A stretch of 64,000 bases of DNA from Pinirhizobacter sp036499745. Its GTDB lineage: Bacteria; Pseudomonadota; Gammaproteobacteria; Xanthomonadales; Rhodanobacteraceae. The stretch is from contig NZ_DASYDG010000056.1 in NCBI RefSeq assembly GCF_036499745.1, forward strand, positions 3,737 through 67,736, given 5' to 3'. The notes beneath the pieces were generated by a model. That model saw only the letters and a list, made by a program, of their open reading frames with translations. It made no database searches and was not told where the DNA came from. Both the position numbers and the translations under genes were made by a program. Shown here piece by piece: positions 46,501 through 54,950 of the stretch; position 1 is the first letter of the stretch, and every line of letters begins with the position of its first letter.

Positions 46501-47727
46501 TGGCAGCCGGACTTCGTGGTCGACGCGGTGCGCAAGCAGCTGGACGAAGGCTACGAGATCGGTCCGCAGCACCCGCTGGCTGGTGTCGTGGCCAAGCAGG
46601 TGTGCGAACTCACCGGTTTCGACCGCGCGGCACTATGCAATACCGGTTCCGAAGCGGTCATGGGCACCGTCCGCATCGCCCGTACTGTCACCGGCCGCGA
46701 CACCCTGGTGATCTTCACCGGTTCCTACCACGGCATCTTCGACGAAGTGATCGTGCGCGGCACCAAGAAGCTTCGCTCGGTACCGGCCGCGCCGGGCATC
46801 CTGAAGAACACTTCGGAAAACGTGCTGGTGCTCGACTACGGCACACCCGAGTCATTGGCGATCATCCGCGAACGGGCCTCCTCCATCGCCGCGGTATTGG
46901 TAGAGCCGGTGCAAAGCCGCCGTCCCGATTTCCAGCCGCGTGAATTCCTGCAGGAACTGCGCGCCATCACCGCCGATGCCGGCGCGCTGTTGATCTTCGA
47001 CGAAGTGGTGACGGGCTTCCGCTCGCACCCGCGTGGTGCTCAATCCGTGTTGGGTATCGATGCCGACCTTGCATCCTACGGCAAGGTTGTCGGTGGCGGC
47101 TTCCCGATCGGCGTGATTGCCGGCAAGCGCAAGTTCATGGACGCACTGGACGGCGGTGGCTGGCAGTTTGGCGATGCCTCGATTCCGACGGTCGGCGTGA
47201 CCTACTTCGCCGGCACCTTCGTCCGCCACCCGCTGGCCCTGGCTGCCGCCCACGCGGTACTCACCCACCTGGCCGAAGAAGGTGGCGAGCTGCAAAAGGG
47301 CCTGAACGGCCGCACCACGGCGATGATCGACGAACTCAACGCCTTCTGCACCGCGGTTGGCGCGCCGATCAAGCTCACCCATTTCGCCTCGGTGTGGAAG
47401 GTGAACTTCATGGAGGAGCACCCGCTGCAGGATCTGCTCTTCGCCATGATGCGCAGCCGTGGCATCCACGTGCTGGACAACTTCCCGTGCTTTTTCACCA
47501 CGGCGCATTCGGCCAGCGACTTCGCCACCATCGCCACGGCCTTCCGCGAATCGGTGCTGGAACTGCAGGAGGCTGAATTCCTGCCGCGGCGCATCGACGT
47601 GCGTTCGCTCGATGCTGACAACCCGCCCGTCGCCGGTGCCCGCCTGGGCAAGGATGAGAAGGGCAATCCCGCTTGGTTCGTGCCTAACCCCGAGGCACCG
47701 GGCAAGTACATGAGGGTGAGTGCATGA
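40564..47727 (+). CDS. Hybrid NRPS-PKS with aminotransferase domain
   Basis: 2387 residues. Order: ~170-residue remnant with the C-to-A linker (ERALMLGQWNRT) but no HHxxxDG; A (~185-670; MYTSGSTGTPKGV at ~326, GYGPTE, YRTGDL, RGYRIEVGEIE, NGKLDR at ~660); PCP (S720 in LGGNSLLA); KS (~776-1200; C947 in NTACSTSLV, VETHGTATPLGD, KSNVGHL); AT (~1290-1590; S1383 in GHSVGE, HAFHS fits malonyl-CoA); ACP (S1716 in GLDSLSL); Ala-rich linker; class III aminotransferase (~1890-2387; PLP K2174 in YGKVVGGG). The A pocket code, read by hand, is D-A-L-T-L-G-G-T-F-K, closest to valine-type (DAFWxGGTFK). It would make a beta-amino-modified unit. Starts at 40585 or 40594 are alternatives. Confidence 0.93.
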   Translation: MPHAREGMTKVPTTTTAPATELTSPLFDVLPPAALGAAPSHLELTLDPVVVTAIDDASARPGWSATTQLRRALAAVDAALTGADGLSSGEAGDDASGAWSVADGQSTRDASSIWTLHGDQLRVDYRAPFGDEAALIMARATVHALRELSASDVAPEALDIVDPAERALMLGQWNRTTVARQVTDTVHGLFSRIAREHAASIAIEESDRAITYAELDDQANRVAGALIARGVGVGQCVALLMDRSADAIVALLGVLKAGAAYLPLDPLQPAGRLAFVANDAKAALIVRAEGSEPLAGADAPVVSLAGLFEGELLPTPVVFGNALAYVMYTSGSTGTPKGVEIPHRGIIRLVRGVDYVDFGMAPRMLHAAPLGFDASTLEIWGALLNAGTVIVHPEKIPTGAGLAATIRHHDARIAWLTAALFNAVVDEDPTHLRGLGQLLTGGEALSPNHIRKAYAALDEIVLINGYGPTECTTFATTWRIPRDLADTVASIPIGRPIADTTLYVLGARGQMLPVGAIGELYIGGAGVARGYLARPELTAERFVPDTQGPGSGRLYRTGDLVRWLADGSIEFIGRADGQVKIRGYRIEVGEIEAALLRLDGVRACAVVPMDDRGQKRLVAYYVASKPSADARSLRASLAETLPDFMLPSAWMRLDALPITANGKLDRRALPAPDAGRPELADDYMPANGQTEARLCAIFAEILGIESVGRNDHFFDLGGNSLLAVKTLARVHAELSTRPSIVDFFGEPTPAALGALIDGVVAQAIPPVTSAGAALAEPIAIIAMAGRFPGARNVEAFWENLCEGRESITFFGPGELDPAISDADINEPSYVAARGIIDGVEDFDAGFFGMSPREAELTDPQQRVFLELCWECLERAGHVPDNAGGTVGVFAGMHNATYFQKHLAHRPDLIDKLGAFQVMLANEKDYIATRVAHKLNLNGPAVSLNTACSTSLVAICQAFDALRLGHCDMALAGGSSIACPPRSGYVAQEGSMLSPDGHTRSFDIGAQGTVFSDGSAVVLLKRLADALRDGDPIIAVMRGGAVNNDGGIKASFTAPSAAGQAAVITRALDVAGVDARSISYVETHGTATPLGDPIEIEGLSRAYRRYTKDAAFCAIGSLKSNVGHLVMAAGAAGVIKTALSLATRQLPPSLHFTANNPRLGLEGSPFVVNGALREWTCDGVLRAGVSSFGVGGTNAHAILEEAPAREASTQAEGPQLLVLSARSEAALQAAVLNLGDHLAMDPAINLADAAHTLAVGRKVFAHRTHVVAADATEAVERLAAATFRKAAAQEPGIVLMFPGQGSQYAGMGRALHATDAAFRDALDACAQALQEELGFDLRERMFADDVDALRETGLTQPATFAIEYALGRAWMARGIKPVAMLGHSVGEFTAAVLAGVMSLEDGARLVARRGRMMQALPAGNMLSVKMAAADLERMLSPALSLAAENAPTACVVSGPADAIAQLQSRLEADGVACRALHTSHAFHSSMMDPALGPFAAEVAAIRLATPSIRMVSTLTGDTLTDAEAISADYWTRHLRGTVRFSSAVASLLEEPGLVFVDAGPRGTLGSLTRMQKAARGRVVVASLGDTPAGEQAAWLDAAGSLWAAGVFLDIASLDTRACKQRIRLPTYPFERKRHWVDAIPALRTSLEAASIPAAILVPAPIALPEPVMSVQNSQPNTSPGRASRLIGQLTALFEDVSGADMDDVDPTSSFMELGLDSLSLTQVALQLQKTFALKITFRELMESCPTFDSLARHIDRLLPPEAAPAVAAAAAAPTASVTGPAAAMAMSAASMPAAASGNLVQDVIAQQMAIMQQQLALLAGAPMAAPAVVAAAPVATAPVQAAAAPAASAASAAMLNTPAPAANDGQDEEAALAHTSYDVKKAFGAIARIHSGHTELTARQRARLEAFTRRYIERTKASKAYTQEHRDHLADPRVVNGFRPLLKEIIYQVVVGKSKGSRVWDLDGNEYVDALNGFGMNLFGWQPDFVVDAVRKQLDEGYEIGPQHPLAGVVAKQVCELTGFDRAALCNTGSEAVMGTVRIARTVTGRDTLVIFTGSYHGIFDEVIVRGTKKLRSVPAAPGILKNTSENVLVLDYGTPESLAIIRERASSIAAVLVEPVQSRRPDFQPREFLQELRAITADAGALLIFDEVVTGFRSHPRGAQSVLGIDADLASYGKVVGGGFPIGVIAGKRKFMDALDGGGWQFGDASIPTVGVTYFAGTFVRHPLALAAAHAVLTHLAEEGGELQKGLNGRTTAMIDELNAFCTAVGAPIKLTHFASVWKVNFMEEHPLQDLLFAMMRSRGIHVLDNFPCFFTTAHSASDFATIATAFRESVLELQEAEFLPRRIDVRSLDADNPPVAGARLGKDEKGNPAWFVPNPEAPGKYMRVSA

Positions 47728-50700
47728 GTGCGCAGGACATCATCGCCACCACGGCGGTCGAGTACGACCCGTTCGCCCAGGCAGCGCTTTCGAAGGTTGC
47801 CCCCACCACTGCGCCACAGCGTGAGATCTGGCTGGCCGCCTCGCTGGAACCTGAGGCATCGCTGGCCTACAACGAGGCGATATCATTGCGCCTGCGCGGC
47901 GCGCTGAACGTCGCCGCACTGCAGGCTGCCCTGCAACGCCTGGTCGATCGCCACGAGTCGTTCCGCGCCACCATCAGCGCCGACGGCCAGGAGATGCTCA
48001 TCGTCGATGCGCTTGGCCTGGCGTGTCCGCTCGATGATTTTTCGAATCTGGACGAAGCCGCCCGGGAAGCGGAGGTCACGGCCGTACTGGCCCGCGTGGT
48101 CACCGTCCCCTTCGACCTCGAACATGGGCCTCTGCTGCGCGCGCAGTTGCTGCGGCTGGCTACCGAGGAGCATGTGCTGGTGCTTACCGCCCATCACGTG
48201 ATCTGCGATGGGTGGTCGTTCGGCGTGGTGGTGAACGACCTGGCCGCGTTGTACGCCGAAGCCACCGGCCAGGCGCCGTCGCCCGGCGATGCCGAGGCCT
48301 TCAGCGATTTTGCCCGCGCCCAGGCATCGGGCGGCGATCCGGCCGATGAACGTTATTGGGTGGAGCGGTTCGCCAGCGGGGCGCCTTCGCTGGACCTCCC
48401 CACCGACCGCGCGCGGCCGCGCCAGCGCGGTTTTTCCTCGCTGCGGGAAGACCACGCCATCGACCGCGAACTTGTATCGGCCATCCGTGCGCTCGGTGCG
48501 AAGCGCGGTGCCAGCCTCTATGCCACGCTGCTCGCCAGTTTCGGCATCCTGCTGCAGCGGCTGGCCGGACAGGACGACGTAGTGATCGGCATCCCAACTG
48601 CCGGACAGGCGGCGGGTGGCCACCATGCGCTGGTGGGTCACTGTGTGAACGTGCTGCCACTGAGCTGCTCGCCTGATCCGGCCACGCCGTTCGAGGGTGT
48701 CCTGGCGCAGGTACGCGGCGACCTGCTCGATGCCTTCGAACACCAGCAATACACCCTGGGTAGCCTGCTCGCCCACCTGGCCCTGCCGCGCGATCCTTCG
48801 CGCCTGCCGCTGGTGAGCGTGCTGTTCAACCTGGACCAGGCACTGGATGAGTCCACGGTGACCTTCCCGGGCCTGTCGTTCGAATTTGCCGGCGTTCCCC
48901 GCGCGTTCGAGAATTTCGAGCTGTTCATCAACGCCGTGCAGGTTGACGGCGGCCTGCGCCTGGAATGCCAGTACAACAGCCAGCTGTTTCGCGGGGAAAC
49001 CATCCGTGGCTGGCTGGATGCGTACGAGACCTTGCTGCGAAGCGCCGTGGCCGATGCCACTACGCCTGCCGGCGCACTGGACCTGCTTTCCGCCGCCGCA
49101 CGCGAATCGATTGCCGCCCTGCAACCTCCGGCCACGCCGTTCCCGCGCCAGCGCCTTGCCCACGAGCACTTCGAGCTTTCCGTCGACCAGTCACCTGATC
49201 GCGTTGCCGTGCGCCATGGCAAGACGATGCTTCGCTACGGTGAACTGGAAGCCCGCTCCAACCGAATCGCGCGCGCGCTGCGCCAGCGCGGCGTGGGCCG
49301 CGGCGACCTGGTAGGTATCTGCCTTGGCCGCGGGCCGGACATGCTTGCCGCCCTCCTTGGCGTGATGAAATCCGGAGCCGGCTACGTGCCGATGGATCCG
49401 CTGTTCCCCGCCGAGCGGCTGGGTTTCATGGCCGAGGATGCAAAACTTGCCGCACTGATTGCCGACGACACGCCCCCCGCGGGCATCGCCCTGGAGGAGG
49501 CCCGGGTGTTGTCCCTCGCCCGCGACGCTGCCCTCCTGGAAGCACTCGATGGCACGCGCCTGCCACGCGACCAGTCTGCCGCGACACCGGATTCGATCGC
49601 GTATGTGATCTTCACCTCCGGCTCCACCGGCAGGCCCAAGGGCGTGCGCGTACCACACCGGCCCACGTCGAATTTCCTGGCCTCGATGCAGGAACTCACC
49701 GGCATTGGGGCGGATGACCGCCTGGTGGCGGTGACCACGCTTTCCTTCGACATTGCTTTCCTGGAGCTGATGCTTCCGCTGTGCGTCGGCGCCACGGTGG
49801 TGCTGGCCGGTGCCGAGGACGTGCGTGATGGCGCAGCGTTGCGCGCACTGGTGGAAGATACCCAGGCCACCCTGATGCAGGCCACGCCGGCGGGCTGGCG
49901 CGTGCTGATCGAAGCCGGATGGCACGGCAGCCTCGACTTCCGTGCCATCACCGGCGGTGAGCCGCTTGCACTGGACCTGGCCGAAGCGCTGCTTTCGCGT
50001 TGCGGGCAGGTGTTCAACGCCTACGGCCCCACCGAGACCACCGTGTGGTCGACCTGGTGGAAGGTTGCCGCGCCCCGCGAAGGCATCTGGATTGGCACCC
50101 CAATCGCCAACACCCAGGTGCACGTGCTCGATGCGCATGGCGTGCCGTGTCCCCTGGGCGTGCCAGGTGAGATCGTGATCGGCGGCGCCGGTGTCACCCT
50201 GGGATACCTCGATCGCCCCGAACTCACCGCCGATCGGTTTATTCCCGATTCCTCCAGTGTCGATTCCGGCGCCACGATGTACCGCACGGGCGACCGTGGC
50301 CGGTGGCTGGCCAACGGGCAACTCGAACACCTCGGCCGCCTGGATTTCCAGGTGAAGGTACGCGGTTATCGCATTGAGCCTGGCGAGATCGAGAACGTGC
50401 TGGCCGATGCGCCGGCCGTGGCGCGTGCGGTGGTGATCGCCCGCGAAGACCGCCCGGGCGACGTGCGGCTGGTAGCGTACGTGGTTACCCGCGACGGCGC
50501 CGCCTTCGATGAAGAAGCGCTGGTGGCGCGGATGAAATCCCGCCTTCCCGACTACATGGTGCCGCAGCACATCATCGACATGCCGTCGATCCCCCTGCTG
50601 CCCAACGGCAAGATCGACCGCAAGGCCCTGCCGGCACCCACCGTACGCTCAGTGGCCGCCGATACCGAGCGGCTGGCGCCTCGCAACGAGGACGAACGCC

Positions 50701-53700
50701 GCGTGGCGGCGGCGATGGAGGCGATCCTTGCCCTTCCCTCGCTGGATGTGCGCGACAATTTCTTTGCGTTGGGCGGCCATTCCCTGCTGGCCGCACAGCT
50801 GACGGCTCGCCTCAATCGCGAATTCAGCGTGGCGCTGTCGTTCCGTACGCTGTTCGATGCACCGACCATCGCCGAACTGGCGCTGGCCGTGGCCAAACAG
50901 CGCGACGGTGGCCAGGCCCTGGCGGCCGAGCCGCTGGTAGCCCAACTCCAGCAAGATCGCGCGCCGCTATCGCTGATGCAGCAGCGCCTGTACGCACTGG
51001 AGGAACTGCAGCCGGGGCGGGTGACCTACAACGCGCCCTCCGCCCACCGTCTGCGCGGAAAGCTGGACGAAGCAGCCTTCGAACGCGCCTTTGCCGCGCT
51101 CATCGCACGCCAGTCGTCGATGCGCACGTCTTTCCACCGCATCGACGATACCGTCGAGCAGGTGGTGGCAAGGACGGTGCAGATAAAACTGTTCCCCGCC
51201 GAGGATCTCTCCGGGCTACCCGACGACGAGCGCGAAGAGGTGCTGATGCAGCGCCTGCAGAAATTCACCGACACCCCCTTCGACCTGCGCCAGGGCCCGC
51301 TGTTCAGCGCCAGCATGTTCCGCCTGGCCAATGATGAACACGTGTTCTTCTTCATGCCGCACCACATTATCTGGGACGGCTGGTCGTTCGACATCATGTA
51401 CAACGAGCTTTCCCACCTGTACCGCTCGTTCGCCGAAGGTACCGAGCCGGTACTGCCGGCGCTCACCATCAGCTACGGCGACTTCGCCCAGTGGCATGCG
51501 CGCTGGCTGGAAGGTCCGCAGTTCAAGTTGCAGCTTGCCTACTGGAAAGATCGCCTTGCAAATATGCAGGGCATCACTGCGCTGCCTACCGACTACCCGC
51601 GCCGCCCAGGCATGTCGGGCCTGGGCCGTACCGAGTGGATCCGCATCACGCGCCAGACCACCGACGCCATGCACGAAGTGGCACGCAAGGCCGATGCCAC
51701 GCTGAACATGACGCTGCTGGCGCTGTACTACGTGCTGCTGTCGGGCATGACGGGCCAGCGGGAACTGGTGATCGGCACGCCGGTGCGCGGCCGCAACCAC
51801 ACTGAAGTTGAATCGGTGATGGGTTATTTCAACAACCTGCTTCCCCTGCACGTGAACGTGGATGAGGACCTCTCTTTCGTGGAGTTCGTTCGCCATGTAC
51901 GTGAAGTGGCGATCGATAGTTTCGGCTACCCCGACGTCCCACTGGAATACCTGCAGCGGGAACTGAAAGTGGGCAACGGCCAGGCCGCCGTGCTCTACCA
52001 GGCACTGTTCTCCTTCCAGGACGCCCGTGGACGCAACATCGACTGGGGCGGCCTGGCCCACGAGCAGATCCTCCTGTTCCAAAGCGGAGCCACCGAGGAT
52101 CTCGGGCTTTGGTTCCTGGAAGGCGCCGGCGGCATGGTAGGCGGCGTCACGTACAACGCGGACATCCTGCAGGGGGACACCGCGCGCATGTTGCGCGACC
52201 GCTACCTTGAGCTGATGTCGCGGGTCGACCACGACCCGACGCAAACGCTGTCCCAGCTCAATGGTGCCGATGCGGCCGTGCAAGCCATTGCGTCCAATGA
52301 CAGCACGCAGGACACCGCGGCGACCTTCGCCGCCATGTTCCAGGCGCGCGTGGACCGGACGCCCGATGCCACCGCGCTCACTTCCCAAAGCTGGTCGATC
52401 GGCTACGCCGAACTCGATGGCCGCGCCAACCGCATCGCCCATTGCCTGCGCAAGCGGGCCGGCACCGCGCGTACGGTGGTGGGCCTGGCGGTAGAACCGG
52501 GGATCAACCGCGTCGCTGCGTTGATCGCCTGCCTGAAGACCGGCATCACCTGCGTGCTGCTGGACCCGGCCGATGGCCTGGCCGCCCTGGCTGACCGCAT
52601 CGCTGACAGTGGTGTCACGGTACTGGTGGGTGACAGTACGCTCCAGGCGCCCCTGCAGTGGTCGCGCGAGCGCGCGCTGTGGTTCGACGTGGACAACCTT
52701 GAACTGGTGGCCGCCAGCGCCGACGCGCCTGCCGCGGCACCTGCGGCCGATGACATCGCGATCGCGGGCTATCCTCATGGACACGATGCCTATCCAGAGG
52801 CGGTGGGCATCAGTCAGCGGGCGCTGGGCCAGATGCTGGGCGACCTTGCCGCCACCTTCGCCATGCCACCGGCCAGCCGGGCCCTGGTCACGGCCCGGCC
52901 CTCTTCGCCGAAGGCCATCGCCCAGCACCTGCTGCCGTTGGCCAGTGGCGCGGAGCTGATCCTCACCACGGACAACGAAGACCTTCGTCAATTGGTCGTC
53001 AGCCGGCGTCCGGATTACCTCTTCGCCCCGGCCCAGGCCTGGGCCGCGCTTCAGGCGGGAGGCTGGAAAGGCCAGGGCGATCTCAACGCGGTGTGCACCG
53101 GCGGCAGCCTGGCGCCGGAAATCGCGCGCCAGATAGGCGAGCGCTGCCAGGCCTTGTGGACGCTCTTCGGTATCACCGCCATCGCGCCTGTGGCTGCCGC
53201 GGGCAAGGTGGAGAACCCGGTCGATGGTGCTCACGCTGGCCTTCCACTGGCCCATGCCAACATCCAGGTACTCGGTCCGGACGATCTGCCACGCCCCACC
53301 GGAGCACTGGGTGAGGTCGCCATCGGTGGCACCTTGCGCAGCACGCCATTTGGCCAGCGCGGCAGCGCGCATCCGGCGCCGCCTGGGCTGGTACGTACCG
53401 GCTTCCGCGGTCGGCGCCTGCCTGGCGGTCAGCTTCAGGTAACCGGGCCGATGCAGGAACAGGCGTGGCGGGCACCGATCAACACAGCGGCGCCGGGCGC
53501 GCCAATGAACCCGGCCGAAGAAAAGCTGGCGGCAATCTGGAAGTCCCTGCTATCGCTCGATAGCGTGCGTACGGGCGACAACTTCTTCGATGTTGGCGGC
53601 CACTCGCTTCTCGCGGTGGACATGGCCACGCGCGTGCAGCAGGAAACCGGTGTCCGGCTGAACCTGCTGGACATCGCCAATGGCACGTTGGGGACGCTTG

Positions 53701-53789
53701 CCGCGGAGATCGCGGCGGCGCCGCCACCGACGGCGAAGCCCGCGAAATCGTCGCGCGGCGGGCTGCTTGGCCTGCTTGGCCTTCGCTGA
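47724..53789 (+). CDS. Non-ribosomal peptide synthetase, two modules, terminal A domain degenerate
   Basis: 2021 residues, ATGA-coupled to the first synthetase. Domains: C1 (~30-460; H157-H158 of HHVICDG), A2 (~477-985; FTSGSTGRPKGV at 630, AYGPTE, YRTGD, RGYRIEPGEIE, NGKIDRKALP), PCP (S1020 in GGHSLLA), C2 (~1080-1510; HHIIWDG at 1213), a degenerate adenylation-like domain (~1530-1930) and PCP (S1961 in GGHSLLAV). The A2 pocket read by hand is D-I-L-Q-I-G-A-V-W-K, closest to glycine-type (DILQLGLIWK). The terminal A-like domain lacks the A3 P-loop, YGPTE, TGD and NGKxDR motifs, so it should not activate an amino acid. There is no thioesterase, reductase or cyclising domain. Confidence 0.93.
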   Translation: MSAQDIIATTAVEYDPFAQAALSKVAPTTAPQREIWLAASLEPEASLAYNEAISLRLRGALNVAALQAALQRLVDRHESFRATISADGQEMLIVDALGLACPLDDFSNLDEAAREAEVTAVLARVVTVPFDLEHGPLLRAQLLRLATEEHVLVLTAHHVICDGWSFGVVVNDLAALYAEATGQAPSPGDAEAFSDFARAQASGGDPADERYWVERFASGAPSLDLPTDRARPRQRGFSSLREDHAIDRELVSAIRALGAKRGASLYATLLASFGILLQRLAGQDDVVIGIPTAGQAAGGHHALVGHCVNVLPLSCSPDPATPFEGVLAQVRGDLLDAFEHQQYTLGSLLAHLALPRDPSRLPLVSVLFNLDQALDESTVTFPGLSFEFAGVPRAFENFELFINAVQVDGGLRLECQYNSQLFRGETIRGWLDAYETLLRSAVADATTPAGALDLLSAAARESIAALQPPATPFPRQRLAHEHFELSVDQSPDRVAVRHGKTMLRYGELEARSNRIARALRQRGVGRGDLVGICLGRGPDMLAALLGVMKSGAGYVPMDPLFPAERLGFMAEDAKLAALIADDTPPAGIALEEARVLSLARDAALLEALDGTRLPRDQSAATPDSIAYVIFTSGSTGRPKGVRVPHRPTSNFLASMQELTGIGADDRLVAVTTLSFDIAFLELMLPLCVGATVVLAGAEDVRDGAALRALVEDTQATLMQATPAGWRVLIEAGWHGSLDFRAITGGEPLALDLAEALLSRCGQVFNAYGPTETTVWSTWWKVAAPREGIWIGTPIANTQVHVLDAHGVPCPLGVPGEIVIGGAGVTLGYLDRPELTADRFIPDSSSVDSGATMYRTGDRGRWLANGQLEHLGRLDFQVKVRGYRIEPGEIENVLADAPAVARAVVIAREDRPGDVRLVAYVVTRDGAAFDEEALVARMKSRLPDYMVPQHIIDMPSIPLLPNGKIDRKALPAPTVRSVAADTERLAPRNEDERRVAAAMEAILALPSLDVRDNFFALGGHSLLAAQLTARLNREFSVALSFRTLFDAPTIAELALAVAKQRDGGQALAAEPLVAQLQQDRAPLSLMQQRLYALEELQPGRVTYNAPSAHRLRGKLDEAAFERAFAALIARQSSMRTSFHRIDDTVEQVVARTVQIKLFPAEDLSGLPDDEREEVLMQRLQKFTDTPFDLRQGPLFSASMFRLANDEHVFFFMPHHIIWDGWSFDIMYNELSHLYRSFAEGTEPVLPALTISYGDFAQWHARWLEGPQFKLQLAYWKDRLANMQGITALPTDYPRRPGMSGLGRTEWIRITRQTTDAMHEVARKADATLNMTLLALYYVLLSGMTGQRELVIGTPVRGRNHTEVESVMGYFNNLLPLHVNVDEDLSFVEFVRHVREVAIDSFGYPDVPLEYLQRELKVGNGQAAVLYQALFSFQDARGRNIDWGGLAHEQILLFQSGATEDLGLWFLEGAGGMVGGVTYNADILQGDTARMLRDRYLELMSRVDHDPTQTLSQLNGADAAVQAIASNDSTQDTAATFAAMFQARVDRTPDATALTSQSWSIGYAELDGRANRIAHCLRKRAGTARTVVGLAVEPGINRVAALIACLKTGITCVLLDPADGLAALADRIADSGVTVLVGDSTLQAPLQWSRERALWFDVDNLELVAASADAPAAAPAADDIAIAGYPHGHDAYPEAVGISQRALGQMLGDLAATFAMPPASRALVTARPSSPKAIAQHLLPLASGAELILTTDNEDLRQLVVSRRPDYLFAPAQAWAALQAGGWKGQGDLNAVCTGGSLAPEIARQIGERCQALWTLFGITAIAPVAAAGKVENPVDGAHAGLPLAHANIQVLGPDDLPRPTGALGEVAIGGTLRSTPFGQRGSAHPAPPGLVRTGFRGRRLPGGQLQVTGPMQEQAWRAPINTAAPGAPMNPAEEKLAAIWKSLLSLDSVRTGDNFFDVGGHSLLAVDMATRVQQETGVRLNLLDIANGTLGTLAAEIAAAPPPTAKPAKSSRGGLLGLLGLR

Positions 53790-53819
53790 CATGACAACGC
53801 GCGTCGGGGGGACGCCCAT

Positions 53820-54950
53820 ATGACAACGCTTGCCTGGCTCGCCTGCTGGGGCAGCCTCTTCCTGCTGGCGCATATTTTCGTCGGCTATCCGCTACTGGTA
53901 TGGATGCAGGCCCGTGTGCATCCACAACCTGTTCGCAAGCAGCCGGTCACACCCACGGTATCGGTGGTGATCGCCGTGCATGACGGCAACCGCTATATCC
54001 GCGGCAAGCTGCGGAACCTCGCGGCCCTGGACTATCCGGCGCACCTGGTGGAGATCATCGTGGCCTGCGATGGCTGCACGGATGTCACCCCGGCTCTGGT
54101 GCGGCATTGCCGCGATCCCCGCGTAAGGCTGCTGAAATTCGACGTGCGCCGCGGCAAGGCCGCCTGCCTGAACGATGCCGTGGCCGCGGCCACCGGCGAC
54201 GTGCTGCTGCTTACCGATGTGCGCCAGAAACTCTCCCCCATGGCGCTTCGCGAACTGGTCGCCAACCTCGCCGACGGCCGTGTCGGTGCCGTGGGCGGCG
54301 AGCTGCATCTTGAAAACGTGCGCACAGGCTTTGCCAAGGGCGTCGACGCCTACTGGCGCTACGAGAAACTGATCCGCCAGTCGGAAAGCCAATCCGGCTC
54401 CACGATCGGCGTCAGCGGGGCAATCTACGCCATGCGGCGCGATCTTTGGGAAGGCCTGCCCCAGGGCACGGTGCTCGACGACGTGCTGGTGCCGATGCAA
54501 GTGGCGGCCCACGGTTATCGCGTGGTGTTCGAACCAAAGGCGTTGGCGTGGGACCAACCGTCGCAAGAGCCGATCGCTGAGAGCCGTCGCAAGATCCGCA
54601 CCCTCGCCGGGAACTACCAACTGGCGCAATTGGCGCCATGGCTATTATCACCGTGGCGCAACCCGTTGTGGTTCCGTTTCGTCAGCCACAAGCTGCTTCG
54701 CCTGGCTGCGCCCTGGCTGGTGCTGCTTTTGACCGTGGCCACGGCGGCGCTCTTCACGCGCAGCCCCTTGTACGCACTGATGTTCTCAGGACTGGTGGCC
54801 GCGGCGTTGATGGTGGCCGCGGGCAAGCTGCTTCCGCCATTTGGCCGATGGCTGCCCGTGCGATTGGCGCTGGCGTTTTATTACCTCAATCTATTCGCGG
54901 CGCAGGCACTTTTTGCCTTCGCCCGGAAACGGGGATTGCATCTATGGTAA
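53820..54950 (+). CDS. Glycosyltransferase family 2 (membrane-bound)
   Basis: 376 residues. An N-terminal transmembrane helix (WLACWGSLFLLAHIFVGYPLLVW) precedes a GT-A fold (VSVVIAVHDGNRYIRGKLRNL, ACDGCTDVTPAL, LTDVRQKLSPMAL). Three C-terminal helices follow (LVLLLTVATAALF onward). The catalytic-base region is VLDDVLVPMQVAAHGYRVVF. It resembles processive or dolichol-sugar-synthase-like GT2 enzymes, but the sugar is unknown. It is the first gene of the coupled run that follows the NRPS, 30 bases after the synthetase stop. Confidence 0.9.
   Translation: MTTLAWLACWGSLFLLAHIFVGYPLLVWMQARVHPQPVRKQPVTPTVSVVIAVHDGNRYIRGKLRNLAALDYPAHLVEIIVACDGCTDVTPALVRHCRDPRVRLLKFDVRRGKAACLNDAVAAATGDVLLLTDVRQKLSPMALRELVANLADGRVGAVGGELHLENVRTGFAKGVDAYWRYEKLIRQSESQSGSTIGVSGAIYAMRRDLWEGLPQGTVLDDVLVPMQVAAHGYRVVFEPKALAWDQPSQEPIAESRRKIRTLAGNYQLAQLAPWLLSPWRNPLWFRFVSHKLLRLAAPWLVLLLTVATAALFTRSPLYALMFSGLVAAALMVAAGKLLPPFGRWLPVRLALAFYYLNLFAAQALFAFARKRGLHLW

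Noticed and set aside
51216..53372. Minus-strand open frame of 718 codons
   Set aside because: Antisense shadow of the second synthetase, arising from high GC3.
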